A DNA stretch of 54,192 bases from JBBDSJ01 sp040905025. Lineage in GTDB: Bacteria > Pseudomonadota > Gammaproteobacteria > Methylohalomonadales > Methylohalomonadaceae. The notes below the pieces were generated by a model. The model made no database searches. It saw nothing but the letters and a program-made list of their open reading frames with translations, and was not told where the DNA came from. Positions within the stretch are counted from its first letter, which is position 1; every line of letters begins with the position of its first letter. This document shows positions 25,077 to 33,397 of the stretch, piece after piece. The stretch lies in the NCBI GenBank assembly GCA_040905025.1, contig JBBDSJ010000025.1:1-54192 (forward strand), given 5' to 3'. The position numbers were made by a program, and so were the translations under genes.

Positions 25077-26258
25077 ATGCCCGGACGTAATTTTCTGTTT
25101 ATTCCTGGTCCGTCAAACGTGCCCGAGCGCGTGATGAATGCCATGCATGTTTCACAAGAAGATATGCGTGCTACTGACTTCCCGGAATTTACCCTGCCGA
25201 TATTTGAAGATCTGAAAAAAATCTTCCAGACCAAAACCGGCCGTGTCTTCATTTATCCGGCTTCCGGTACCGGTGGCTGGGAAGCCGCCATCAGTAACAC
25301 ACTGTCACCCGGCGACAAGGTATTAATGTCCGGGTTTGGCCACTTCTCGAATCTCTGGATTGATATGTGTCAGCGCCACGGCCTTGACGTGCAGGCGCTG
25401 GAAGTTGAATGGGGCGAAGGTGTACCGGTTGAGAAGTACGCCGAAATCCTGAAAGCCGACAAGGAACACAAGATCAAAGGTGTGTTTGCTACCCATAATG
25501 AAACTGCCACCGGTGTGACCAGCGATATCGCCGCCGTGCGCAAGGCGCTGGACGATGCCAAACATCCGGCACTGCTGTATGTCGACGGTGTCAGCTCAAT
25601 TGCCAGTATTGATTTTCGTATGGATGAGTGGGGTGTTGACCTCGCCGTCAGTGGTTCGCAGAAAGGTTTTATGTTGCCCACCGGTCTGGGTATCGTCGCG
25701 GCCAGCCAGAAAGCGCTGGAAGCTACCAAGACTGCCAAACTGCCGCGCACTTTCTTCGCGTTTGAAGACATGATGAAAGTCAATGATAACGGCTACTTCC
25801 CGTACACCCCGCCAACCATTCTGATGCGCGGCTTGCGCGAGTCCATCAACATGTTGCTGGAAGAAGGCCTGGAAAATGTCTTCAAGCGTCATAACCGTTA
25901 TGCCACGGCCGTGCGCAAGGCTGTTGAAGCCTGGGGCCTGAAAACGGTGGCCAGCGATCCGAAATGGTATTCCGATACCGTCACCGCGATTTATGTGCCG
26001 GAAGGCAATGACGGTAATGAAATGGTTCGCCATGCCTATCGTCACTACAACCTTTCCCTGAGTGTCAGCGTCGGCAAGATTGCCGGCAAGGCATTCCGAA
26101 TCGGTCATCTGGGCGATATGAACGAACTCATGGTCATGACCCCAATCGTCGGTGCCGAAATGGCAATGAAAGATATGGGTTACAAGATTGAACTGGGCAG
26201 TGGTGTCGCCGCCGCGCAGGAATATCTGTGCAGTACCAAAAAACAAATAAAGAAATAA
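25077..26258 (+). CDS. sgaA: Serine-glyoxylate aminotransferase
   Basis: The 393-residue PLP aminotransferase converts serine and glyoxylate to hydroxypyruvate and glycine. It has the class-V features FLFIPGPSNVPERVMNAM at the N-terminus, YPASGTGGWEA, LYVDGVSSIASIDFRMDEW and the PLP lysine Lys196 in VSGSQKGFMLPTG. A GAAGGAGAG site precedes the ATG. It opens the run sgaA-mclA-mtkA-mtkB-hprA-ppc, which makes the serine-cycle role secure; alanine-glyoxylate activity would be the alternative in isolation. Confidence 0.93.
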   Translation: MPGRNFLFIPGPSNVPERVMNAMHVSQEDMRATDFPEFTLPIFEDLKKIFQTKTGRVFIYPASGTGGWEAAISNTLSPGDKVLMSGFGHFSNLWIDMCQRHGLDVQALEVEWGEGVPVEKYAEILKADKEHKIKGVFATHNETATGVTSDIAAVRKALDDAKHPALLYVDGVSSIASIDFRMDEWGVDLAVSGSQKGFMLPTGLGIVAASQKALEATKTAKLPRTFFAFEDMMKVNDNGYFPYTPPTILMRGLRESINMLLEEGLENVFKRHNRYATAVRKAVEAWGLKTVASDPKWYSDTVTAIYVPEGNDGNEMVRHAYRHYNLSLSVSVGKIAGKAFRIGHLGDMNELMVMTPIVGAEMAMKDMGYKIELGSGVAAAQEYLCSTKKQIKK

Positions 26259-26333
26259 TTACCAGAAAGTACTGCCGGACATCGTTTATCGCGATGTCAC
26301 GGCAGGTTTTGCCCACTAAACGGAGGAAGGCTG

Positions 26334-27278
26334 ATGAGCTTCACCCAATATCCACAGATTAAACAACGTTTGCAGCGCAGTGAACTCGCCGTGCCCGGTA
26401 CCAATACCGGCATGTTTGAAAAAGCGTTAAAAAGCGAGGCGGATTTTATTTTCCTTGATTGTGAGGATGCCGTTGCACCGGACGACAAGGAAACAGCGCG
26501 CAAGAACATTATCGAAGCGCTGAATGATCTGGACTGGCGCGGCAATGGTAAAACCATGTCCGTACGCATCAATGGACTGGACACGCATTACATGTATCGG
26601 GATGTTGTCGATATTGTCGAACAGGCTGGCAACAACCTGGATACGATTTTGATCCCAAAAGTCGGTACGCCGGCTGACGTCTATACAGTCGAATGCATGG
26701 TTACCCAGATCGAGGTTGCGAAGAAGATCAAGCACAAGATTGGTCTCGAAGCCCTGATTGAAACCACGCTTGGCATGGCCAATGTTGAAGCGATTGCCCA
26801 GAGCAGCAAACGTATGGAAGCGTTCCATTTTGGTGTGGCTGATTACGCCGCCAGTTGCCGGGCACGGACGGTTGTTATCGGCGGGCTGAACCCGGACTAT
26901 CCGGGCGACCAGTGGCATGCCGCATTGCATCGCATGCTGGTGGCCTGCCGTGCGTATGGTGTGCGTGCCATCGACGGTCCGTTCGGTGACTTTAATGATC
27001 CGGAAGGTTTCAAAGATGCTGCACGGCGTGCCGCCGCCATGGGGTATGAAGGCAAATGGGCGATTCATCCGAGTCAAATTCCGCTGGCCAATGAAATCAT
27101 GTCGCCGCCGGACAAGGTGGTTGAGGATGCCCGGGCGACGTTGAAGGCGCTTGAAGAAGCGGCCAAGGCCGGTAAGGGTGCTGCATCCCTGAATGGCCGG
27201 TTGATCGATGCCGCCTCGGCGCGCATGGCTGAAAACGTGGTCAAGCAGGCTGATGCGATTGCCGCAAAAGGCCAGTAG
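26334..27278 (+). CDS. mclA: L-malyl-CoA lyase
   Basis: The 314-residue HpcH/HpaI-aldolase-family enzyme cleaves L-malyl-CoA to acetyl-CoA and glyoxylate. Visible features are SELAVPGTNTGMFEKALKS, the metal-binding FLDCEDAVAPDDK, TILIPKVGTPADVYTVE, GLEALIETTLGMANVEAIA (catalytic Glu region) and AIHPSQIPLANEIMSP. The N-terminus and the length fit methylotroph-type Mcl rather than citrate lyase beta. GGAGGAAGG precedes the ATG. It lies between sgaA and mtkA, which fixes its pathway. Confidence 0.93.
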   Translation: MSFTQYPQIKQRLQRSELAVPGTNTGMFEKALKSEADFIFLDCEDAVAPDDKETARKNIIEALNDLDWRGNGKTMSVRINGLDTHYMYRDVVDIVEQAGNNLDTILIPKVGTPADVYTVECMVTQIEVAKKIKHKIGLEALIETTLGMANVEAIAQSSKRMEAFHFGVADYAASCRARTVVIGGLNPDYPGDQWHAALHRMLVACRAYGVRAIDGPFGDFNDPEGFKDAARRAAAMGYEGKWAIHPSQIPLANEIMSPPDKVVEDARATLKALEEAAKAGKGAASLNGRLIDAASARMAENVVKQADAIAAKGQ

Positions 27279-27332
27279 CAAAAGGCAAGTAACAGAACCT
27301 AAATTCAAGTATCTGTCTGGAGGATACAAGTC

Positions 27333-28508
27333 ATGGAAATCCATGAATATCAAGCTAAAGAACTGCTGTCTGATTTCGGGGTAATCGTCCCGTCAGGCGG
27401 CCTTGCCTACAGCCCGGAGCAGGCGGTGTACCGGGCCAAGGAAATTGGTGGTGAGAAATGGCTCGTCAAGGCCCAGATTCATTCCGGTGCCCGCGGCAAG
27501 GCCGGCGGTATCAAGATTTGTTCGAATGATGAGGAAATCTGGAACGCAGCCGATGAGTTGCTCGGCAAGAAGCTCGTTACGAACCAGACCGGCCCGGCCG
27601 GTAAAGTTGTTCATCGTCTGTATGTAGAAGCGGCCGCAGACATACAACGCGAAATCTATCTCGGTTTCGTGCTGGACCGTGCCAAGGAACGCGTTTCGGT
27701 CGTCGCGTCGGCTGAAGGTGGTATGGAAATCGAGGAAATCGCCCACAAGAAGCCTGGCTCCATAATTCGTACGGCAGTCGAACCGGCTGTCGGTATGCAG
27801 CCATTCCAGGCGCGTGAAATTGCGTTTGCCCTGGGTCTGGACAAATCAGTCGTCAGCCAGATGGTAACGGTTCTGCTGGGTTGTTACCGCGCTTTCCGCG
27901 ATATGGACGCCACCATGGTCGAAATCAATCCGTTGGTGGTGACCGGCGATGGTCGCTTGCTAGCACTGGATGCAAAGATGGCGTTTGATGACAACGCGCT
28001 GTATCGGCGTCCGAATATTGCCGAGCTGCGTGACAAGTCACAGGAAGACAACCGCGAAATGAAAGCCTCGGATCGTGGTTTGAGCTACGTCGGTCTGGAT
28101 GGCAACATCGGTTGCATTATTAATGGTGCCGGTCTGGCGATGGCCAGCATGGACATGATTAAACATGCAGGCGGTGAGCCGGCCAACTTCCTCGATATCG
28201 GTGGTGGTGCATCACCGGATCGTGTCTACAAGGCTTTCAATCTGGTGCTGGAAGATGCGCATGTTGAAACCATGCTGGTGAATATCTTTGCCGGCATCAA
28301 CCGTTGTGACTGGGTGGCTGAAGGTGTTGTGCAGGCGGTCAGTAAAATTGACCTGAAGATTCCGCTGGTGGTGCGCTTGTCGGGCACCAATGTCGAGCAG
28401 GGCAAGAAAATCCTGGCCGACAGCGGCCTGCCAATCATTATGGCTGATACCTTGTCGGAAGCTGCCGACAAGGCAGTAGCCGCCTGGAAAAAGCACACCG
28501 GTAAATAA
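27333..28508 (+). CDS. mtkA: Malate-CoA ligase (malate thiokinase) beta subunit
   Basis: The 391-residue ATP-grasp subunit resembles SucC: MEIHEYQAKELLSDFGVIVP, KAQIHSGARGKAGGIKI for nucleotide binding and the CoA-site region NIFAGINRCDWVAEGV. With MtkB it makes malyl-CoA from malate, ATP and CoA. A succinyl-CoA synthetase reading is ruled out mainly by context (mclA before it, hprA and ppc after). CTGGAGG precedes the ATG; mtkB follows after 12 bp. Confidence 0.92.
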   Translation: MEIHEYQAKELLSDFGVIVPSGGLAYSPEQAVYRAKEIGGEKWLVKAQIHSGARGKAGGIKICSNDEEIWNAADELLGKKLVTNQTGPAGKVVHRLYVEAAADIQREIYLGFVLDRAKERVSVVASAEGGMEIEEIAHKKPGSIIRTAVEPAVGMQPFQAREIAFALGLDKSVVSQMVTVLLGCYRAFRDMDATMVEINPLVVTGDGRLLALDAKMAFDDNALYRRPNIAELRDKSQEDNREMKASDRGLSYVGLDGNIGCIINGAGLAMASMDMIKHAGGEPANFLDIGGGASPDRVYKAFNLVLEDAHVETMLVNIFAGINRCDWVAEGVVQAVSKIDLKIPLVVRLSGTNVEQGKKILADSGLPIIMADTLSEAADKAVAAWKKHTGK

Positions 28509-28520
28509 GAGGATTCAACC

Positions 28521-29408
28521 ATGGCCATTTTAATCAAGAAAGATACTAAAGTTATCGTGCAGGGGTTTACCGGTCAGATTGGTACATTCCATGCCGAGGA
28601 TATGATCAAATACGGTACCAACATTGTCGGCGGCGTGACGCCGGGCAAGGGTGGTACCAAACATCTGGATCGGCCGGTGTTCAATACGGTGAAAGATGCC
28701 GTTGAAGCGACCGGTGCCGAAGCCAGTATTGTGTTTGTGCCACCACCTTTTGCCGCGGATTCTATTATGGAAGCGGCTGATGCGCACATTAAATACTGTG
28801 TTGCGATTACCGATGGTATTCCATCGCATGACATGATTCGTGTGAAGCGTTTCATGCGCGGCTTCCGCAAGGAAGACAAGATGGTACTGACCGGACCGAA
28901 CTGTGCCGGCAGCATCAGCCCGGGCAAATGCATGCTCGGTATCATGCCGGGGCATATCTATAAAGAAGGCCGTGTCGGTATTGTCGGCCGTTCCGGTACA
29001 CTCGGTTATGAAGCCGCCTCACAAATGAAAGCGCTTGGTATTGGTGTCTCGACGAGTATTGGTATTGGTGGTGATCCCATCAACGGCAGTTCGTTCAAGG
29101 ACATGATCGAGTTGTTCGAGCAGGATGATGAAACCGATGCTGTTTTGATTATCGGTGAAATCGGTGGTCCGCAGGAAGCTGAAGCCGCACACTTTGCCAG
29201 GGAAAACATGAAGAAACCGATGATTGGCTATATTGCCGGTCTGACCGCGCCAAAAGGCCGCCGTATGGGGCATGCCGGTGCGATCATCTCTGCATTCGGT
29301 GAAAGTGCCGCAGAGAAGGTTGAAATTCTGGAAGAATGCGGCGTTACCGTTGCACCGAGTCCGGCCGAAATCGGCGAAACTGTAGCGAAAGTTGTCGGCA
29401 AGTTGTAA
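28521..29408 (+). CDS. mtkB: Malate-CoA ligase (malate thiokinase) alpha subunit
   Basis: This 295-residue CoA-binding subunit is SucD-like. It has a Rossmann start (IVQGFTGQIGTFHAEDMIKY), the CoA loop GVTPGKGGTKHL, GRSGTLGYEAASQMKA and the catalytic phosphohistidine His251 in KGRRMGHAGAIISAFGESAAEK; the ISAFGES variant is typical of MtkB. It pairs with MtkA 12 bp upstream. AGAGGATTC precedes the ATG. Confidence 0.92.
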   Translation: MAILIKKDTKVIVQGFTGQIGTFHAEDMIKYGTNIVGGVTPGKGGTKHLDRPVFNTVKDAVEATGAEASIVFVPPPFAADSIMEAADAHIKYCVAITDGIPSHDMIRVKRFMRGFRKEDKMVLTGPNCAGSISPGKCMLGIMPGHIYKEGRVGIVGRSGTLGYEAASQMKALGIGVSTSIGIGGDPINGSSFKDMIELFEQDDETDAVLIIGEIGGPQEAEAAHFARENMKKPMIGYIAGLTAPKGRRMGHAGAIISAFGESAAEKVEILEECGVTVAPSPAEIGETVAKVVGKL

Positions 29409-29518
29409 TTTCAGACAGCTGCTTGCTTGCAGCAGCTTTATTTGCGTAATTGAAATCTGCGCCCCTGCGCTTGTATGGGGCGCAGGTTGTTTCCCAAAAG
29501 AATTCAGGAAGGCTCAAT

Positions 29519-30490
29519 ATGAGTAAACCCAAGGTTATTGTGACACGTCAATGGCCGGCTGCTGCCGAAGCCAGACTCAAGGAACACTTTGATGTCGTGC
29601 CTAATGAAGACGACCATCCGATGAGTGTTGAAGAATTACAGGATGCGTTGCGTAATGCCGACGCCGTATGTCCGACCGTATCAGACAAGATTACAGCGGA
29701 AGTGCTGAGTGCCGAGCCGCTGCGTTGCAAGATTCTGGCAAACTTCGGCGTTGGTTTTAATCATATTGATATTAAAGCTGCCAAGGAACGCGGTCTGGTG
29801 GTGACCAATACCCCGGAAGTACTAACTGATTGTACTGCCGATATTGCCATGACGTTGGTGCTGATGGCGGCGCGGCGTGCCGGTGAGGGTGAACGCCATG
29901 TGCGTAACAAGGAATGGACCGGCTGGCGGCCGATGCATATGTTATCGACCAAGGTGACCGGCAAAACACTGGGCCTGATCGGTTTTGGCCGCATTGCCCA
30001 GGCCGTTGCGCACAAGGCGCATTATGGTTTTGGTATGAAAATTATCTTTACCGATCCTTACCCGCCGTCAAAAGAAGTCATTAATCGTTATGGTGCTGTG
30101 CAATGTGATACGCCGGAAGACCTGCTGAAGCAGGCTGACTTTGTATCCCTGCACTGTCCAGGTGGCGAAGCTACGCATCATCTGTTGAATGCCAGCCGCA
30201 TCAAGATGATGCAGAAACATGCCATACTGATTAATACTGCCCGCGGTGATGTGATTGAGGAGAAAGCGCTGGTTGAAGCGCTGAAAGCCGGCACGATTGC
30301 AGGTGCCGGTCTGGACGTGTTTGAAAAGGAACCAAACGTTACCGAGGATCTGCTGGGTCTGGAGAACGTCGTATTGTTCCCGCATCTTGGCAGTGCAACC
30401 ACCGAAACGCGAGTGGCGATGGGCCTGCGTTCGTTCAATAACCTGAAGGCGTTTTTTGATGGCGCCGTTATTCCCGATAGAGTCGTGTGA
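29519..30490 (+). CDS. hprA: Hydroxypyruvate reductase / glycerate dehydrogenase
   Basis: The 323-residue D-2-hydroxyacid dehydrogenase reduces hydroxypyruvate to D-glycerate with NAD(P)H. Visible features are ILANFGVGFNHIDIKAA (substrate side), the nucleotide-binding GKTLGLIGFGRIAQAVA, the Arg in NTARGDVI, the Glu in FEKEPNV and the catalytic His in LFPHLGSATTETR. I chose the ATG at 29519 (MSKPKVIVT), with GGAAGG upstream; the frame extends back to 29450 but that adds an unrelated leader. Its stop overlaps the ppc GTG. A glyoxylate reductase assignment would also fit the fold; the operon favours the serine-cycle step. Confidence 0.88.
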   Translation: MSKPKVIVTRQWPAAAEARLKEHFDVVPNEDDHPMSVEELQDALRNADAVCPTVSDKITAEVLSAEPLRCKILANFGVGFNHIDIKAAKERGLVVTNTPEVLTDCTADIAMTLVLMAARRAGEGERHVRNKEWTGWRPMHMLSTKVTGKTLGLIGFGRIAQAVAHKAHYGFGMKIIFTDPYPPSKEVINRYGAVQCDTPEDLLKQADFVSLHCPGGEATHHLLNASRIKMMQKHAILINTARGDVIEEKALVEALKAGTIAGAGLDVFEKEPNVTEDLLGLENVVLFPHLGSATTETRVAMGLRSFNNLKAFFDGAVIPDRVV

Positions 30491-33270
30491 ACGAAGAAGA
30501 TTTTGCCAAGTTCGTGGCTGATGAACCGGTACTGACCGAAGATCAGCTTGATTCTGCCGCTGCTGCCTATGCCAAGCAGGTTGTTGACCTGTTGGACGAA
30601 CAGTTAGGCCAGGTGATCAATAACCGTCAGCCCGGTATCGCACCCATATTCAAGGGCAGCGAGCCGATGCCGCAGGACGATAATTCGGCATTGGTCAACA
30701 GTCTGCAGGCCTGGGGCATCTGGTTTCAGTTATTGAATGTGGCTGAAGAAAATACTGCCATGCGCCGCCGTCGCCAGACGGAAAAGGTGCATGGCCCGGA
30801 AAAAGTACCGGGTACATTTGCGCATGTACTGGCTGATGCCAGGGAGCTGGGTATAGATGCTGAAGCAATCCAGGCTTTGCTCGACAATGCGCATATCCGG
30901 CCGACACTGACAGCACATCCGACTGAAGCGAAGCGCGTAACTGTGCTGGAAATTCATCGACGCATTTATCTGCTGTTGTATGAGCTCGAAGGCAATCGCT
31001 GGACACCACGTGAACGCGAGCGGTTGATTACGTTACTTCGCAATGAAATCGACCTGCTGTGGCTGACGGGAGAATTGCGTCTGGAAAAACCGGGTGTTGC
31101 GCAGGAAGTCGCCTGGGGGCTGCATTTCTTCGAGCAGTCACTCTATGATCGTATCCCCGAGCTGCATGAAAAACTTGACTGGGCCCTGCAGCGCAATTAC
31201 CCGGAACACAAATTCTCGATTCCACCATTTTTCCAGTTTGGCTCGTGGATTGGCGGCGATCGCGACGGTAATCCATTCGTCACAAATGATGAAACCCGGC
31301 GCTCATTGCATTCAAACCGGCGCATGGTGTTGCAACACTATCTCGATCAGATGAATGGTTTGTTGCACAAGCTGAGTGTGTCAAAGAATTTTACTTCAAT
31401 ATCAGAAAATTTTGAGCAGGCGCTGGCAGCCAAACTGGATGCCAGCGGTCAGAGCGAGCAGATCGCCAACCGCAATCCCGGTGAAGTATTCCGCCAGTTT
31501 ATGGTCTGCGTTTACATGCAGATTAAGGCCACTGTGGAATTTCATGCCGGTGATAAAAGTATTGCTATAGACAGGATTTACAGCGATGCGGATGTGTTTA
31601 TTGAAGATCTGCGTACGCTGGAACAAGGCATGATTGATGCCGGCTGCGAACCACTGGCAGCCAGTCTGATTACACCGTTGCGTCAGGAAGCAGAAGCATT
31701 TCGTTTCCGTACCGTGCGGCTGGATCTGCGTGAGAATACGACGGTAACCAATGCGACACTTGCCGCTATCTGGCGCGAGCTTAATGACAAGTCTGCTGAT
31801 ACCAAACCACCGGCGTCAGATTCAGATGAATGGCTGGAATGGATCCAGTCCGAACTTGTACGGCCACTGGAAACATTGCCCGAATTCACGACACTTGATG
31901 AACAATCCGCCTCGACGCTGGGTTTGTTCAAGCTCGTCAGGGAAATGCGCGAACAAATGGATCGTGAAGCGTTCGGCCATTTTATTCTGAGTATGACCCA
32001 GGGAGTGGCCGATATCCTTGGCATTTATCTGCTCACGAAATATGCCGGTCTGTATTACGACGATACGTGTACTGAAAGTTGCCTGCTGCCAATCGTGCCA
32101 CTGTTTGAAACAATTGATGATCTGCGTGCAGCACCAGCCATCATGAAAGATATTCTTGATACACCGCTCGTCCGGCGTTCTGTGAAAAACCAGAGCGGAG
32201 TGCAGGAAGTCATGATCGGCTATTCCGATTCAAACAAGGACGGCGGCTTTTTCACTGCGAACTGGGAATTGAGCAAGGCGCAGTCTAGACTGACGCGTAC
32301 CGGTGAAGAAGCCGGGATTCCGATCAGTTTCTTCCATGGCCGTGGTGGATCAGTCAGTCGTGGCGGTGCCCCGACCGGGCATGCGATTGCTGCACAGCCG
32401 CTGGGTTCGGTCCAGGGGCGTATGCGTATTACTGAGCAGGGCGAAGTTGTTTCATCGAAGTATGCCAACCAGGGTACCGCGCAGTACCAGATGGAATTGT
32501 TATCTGCGAGTGTGTTCGAACATACGCTGAAATCCGAAGCCGAGGCCAAAATTGCCAGCAACAGTGATTTTGATGAAGCGATGGATGCGCTTTCCAGTCT
32601 TGCCTATGCGTCTTATCGCCAGCTGGCTGAAACCGAAGGTCTGGTCGACTATTACTCTGCCGCCAGTCCGGTCGAGGAACTTGCCCTGATGAATATCGGT
32701 TCGCGGCCTGCGCGCCGGTTTGGTGCCAAATCGCTGGGTGATCTGCGTGCGATCCCGTGGGTATTTGCCTGGACACAAAACCGGCATATCGTTCCCGGCT
32801 GGTACGGTGTCGGTACCGCACTGCACAGCTTTCTGGAAGTCCGCGGTGAAGAGGGTGAAAAACTGTTGCAGGATATGTATGCAGGCTCACGCCTGTTCCG
32901 TCTGATTATTGATGAATGTGAAAAGACCCTGGCCATGGTTGATATGGATATTGCCAAAGCGTATGCAGCACTGGTCAAGGATGACGCTATTCGTGAAAAC
33001 ATTTTTGGCATGATTGAAGACGAATACCAGAAAACAATCCGTATGGTGCTGTCTGTCAGTGGCCAGCAGGAACTGACCCGGCATTTCAGAAAATTCAGCC
33101 GCCGGTTGGCACGGCGTCAGTCAATCCTGAATCGGGTTGGTCATGCACAGGTTGATCTGGTACAGCGTTTCCGTAGTCGTGGTGACAAGAAGAAACATGA
33201 GCTTCATGATCTGGTGCCATTATTACTGTCGATTAATTGCATATCGTCAGGGCTTGGCTGGACCGGCTGA
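30487..33270 (+). CDS. ppc: Phosphoenolpyruvate carboxylase, probably aspartate-insensitive
   Basis: The 927-residue enzyme carboxylates PEP to oxaloacetate. Catalytic features are His144 in LTAHPTEAKR, GYSDSNKDGGFFTANW and the loop FHGRGGSVSRGGAPTGHA. It starts with GTG overlapping the hprA stop. The last residues are GLGWTG where E. coli has MRNTG, and the helix DECEKTLAMVDMD has Met where E. coli has Lys773. Thus two of the four aspartate-inhibitor ligands of the E. coli enzyme (Lys773 and Asn881) are replaced (Met817, Trp925; both 108 residues apart as in E. coli); the Arg587 equivalent is kept and the Arg832 segment aligns poorly. Loss of feedback control would suit a serine-cycle enzyme. 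A terminator follows at 33322. Confidence 0.95.
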   Translation: MNEEDFAKFVADEPVLTEDQLDSAAAAYAKQVVDLLDEQLGQVINNRQPGIAPIFKGSEPMPQDDNSALVNSLQAWGIWFQLLNVAEENTAMRRRRQTEKVHGPEKVPGTFAHVLADARELGIDAEAIQALLDNAHIRPTLTAHPTEAKRVTVLEIHRRIYLLLYELEGNRWTPRERERLITLLRNEIDLLWLTGELRLEKPGVAQEVAWGLHFFEQSLYDRIPELHEKLDWALQRNYPEHKFSIPPFFQFGSWIGGDRDGNPFVTNDETRRSLHSNRRMVLQHYLDQMNGLLHKLSVSKNFTSISENFEQALAAKLDASGQSEQIANRNPGEVFRQFMVCVYMQIKATVEFHAGDKSIAIDRIYSDADVFIEDLRTLEQGMIDAGCEPLAASLITPLRQEAEAFRFRTVRLDLRENTTVTNATLAAIWRELNDKSADTKPPASDSDEWLEWIQSELVRPLETLPEFTTLDEQSASTLGLFKLVREMREQMDREAFGHFILSMTQGVADILGIYLLTKYAGLYYDDTCTESCLLPIVPLFETIDDLRAAPAIMKDILDTPLVRRSVKNQSGVQEVMIGYSDSNKDGGFFTANWELSKAQSRLTRTGEEAGIPISFFHGRGGSVSRGGAPTGHAIAAQPLGSVQGRMRITEQGEVVSSKYANQGTAQYQMELLSASVFEHTLKSEAEAKIASNSDFDEAMDALSSLAYASYRQLAETEGLVDYYSAASPVEELALMNIGSRPARRFGAKSLGDLRAIPWVFAWTQNRHIVPGWYGVGTALHSFLEVRGEEGEKLLQDMYAGSRLFRLIIDECEKTLAMVDMDIAKAYAALVKDDAIRENIFGMIEDEYQKTIRMVLSVSGQQELTRHFRKFSRRLARRQSILNRVGHAQVDLVQRFRSRGDKKKHELHDLVPLLLSINCISSGLGWTG

Positions 33271-33321
33271 TGCTGGCTGATAGCTGGTATTGAATAGATC
33301 ATAGACAGGCGGTTAAAAAGA

Positions 33322-33358
33322 AGCCCGGCCCATTGAGTAAATATGAGCCGGGCTTTTT
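33322..33358. terminator. Bidirectional terminator between ppc and ftfL
   Basis: AGCCCGGC (33322-33329), 17-base loop, GCCGGGCT (33347-33354), followed by T's on the plus strand and preceded by an A-run that gives T's on the minus strand. It ends the convergent ppc and ftfL transcripts. Confidence 0.85.
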
Positions 33359-33397
33359 GTTTCTATCCTCTACTATTTATCGACCATCATCTATTAA

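Noticed and set aside
26427..27353. 308-residue open frame opposite mclA, and similar ones opposite sgaA, ccoI and metZ
   Set aside because: These mirror conserved coding regions in the complementary strand and show no family motifs.
27333..29408. mtkAB as succinyl-CoA synthetase (sucCD)
   Set aside because: The fold is shared, but mclA, sgaA, hprA and ppc flank it and the alpha subunit has the MtkB-type ISAFGES stretch.
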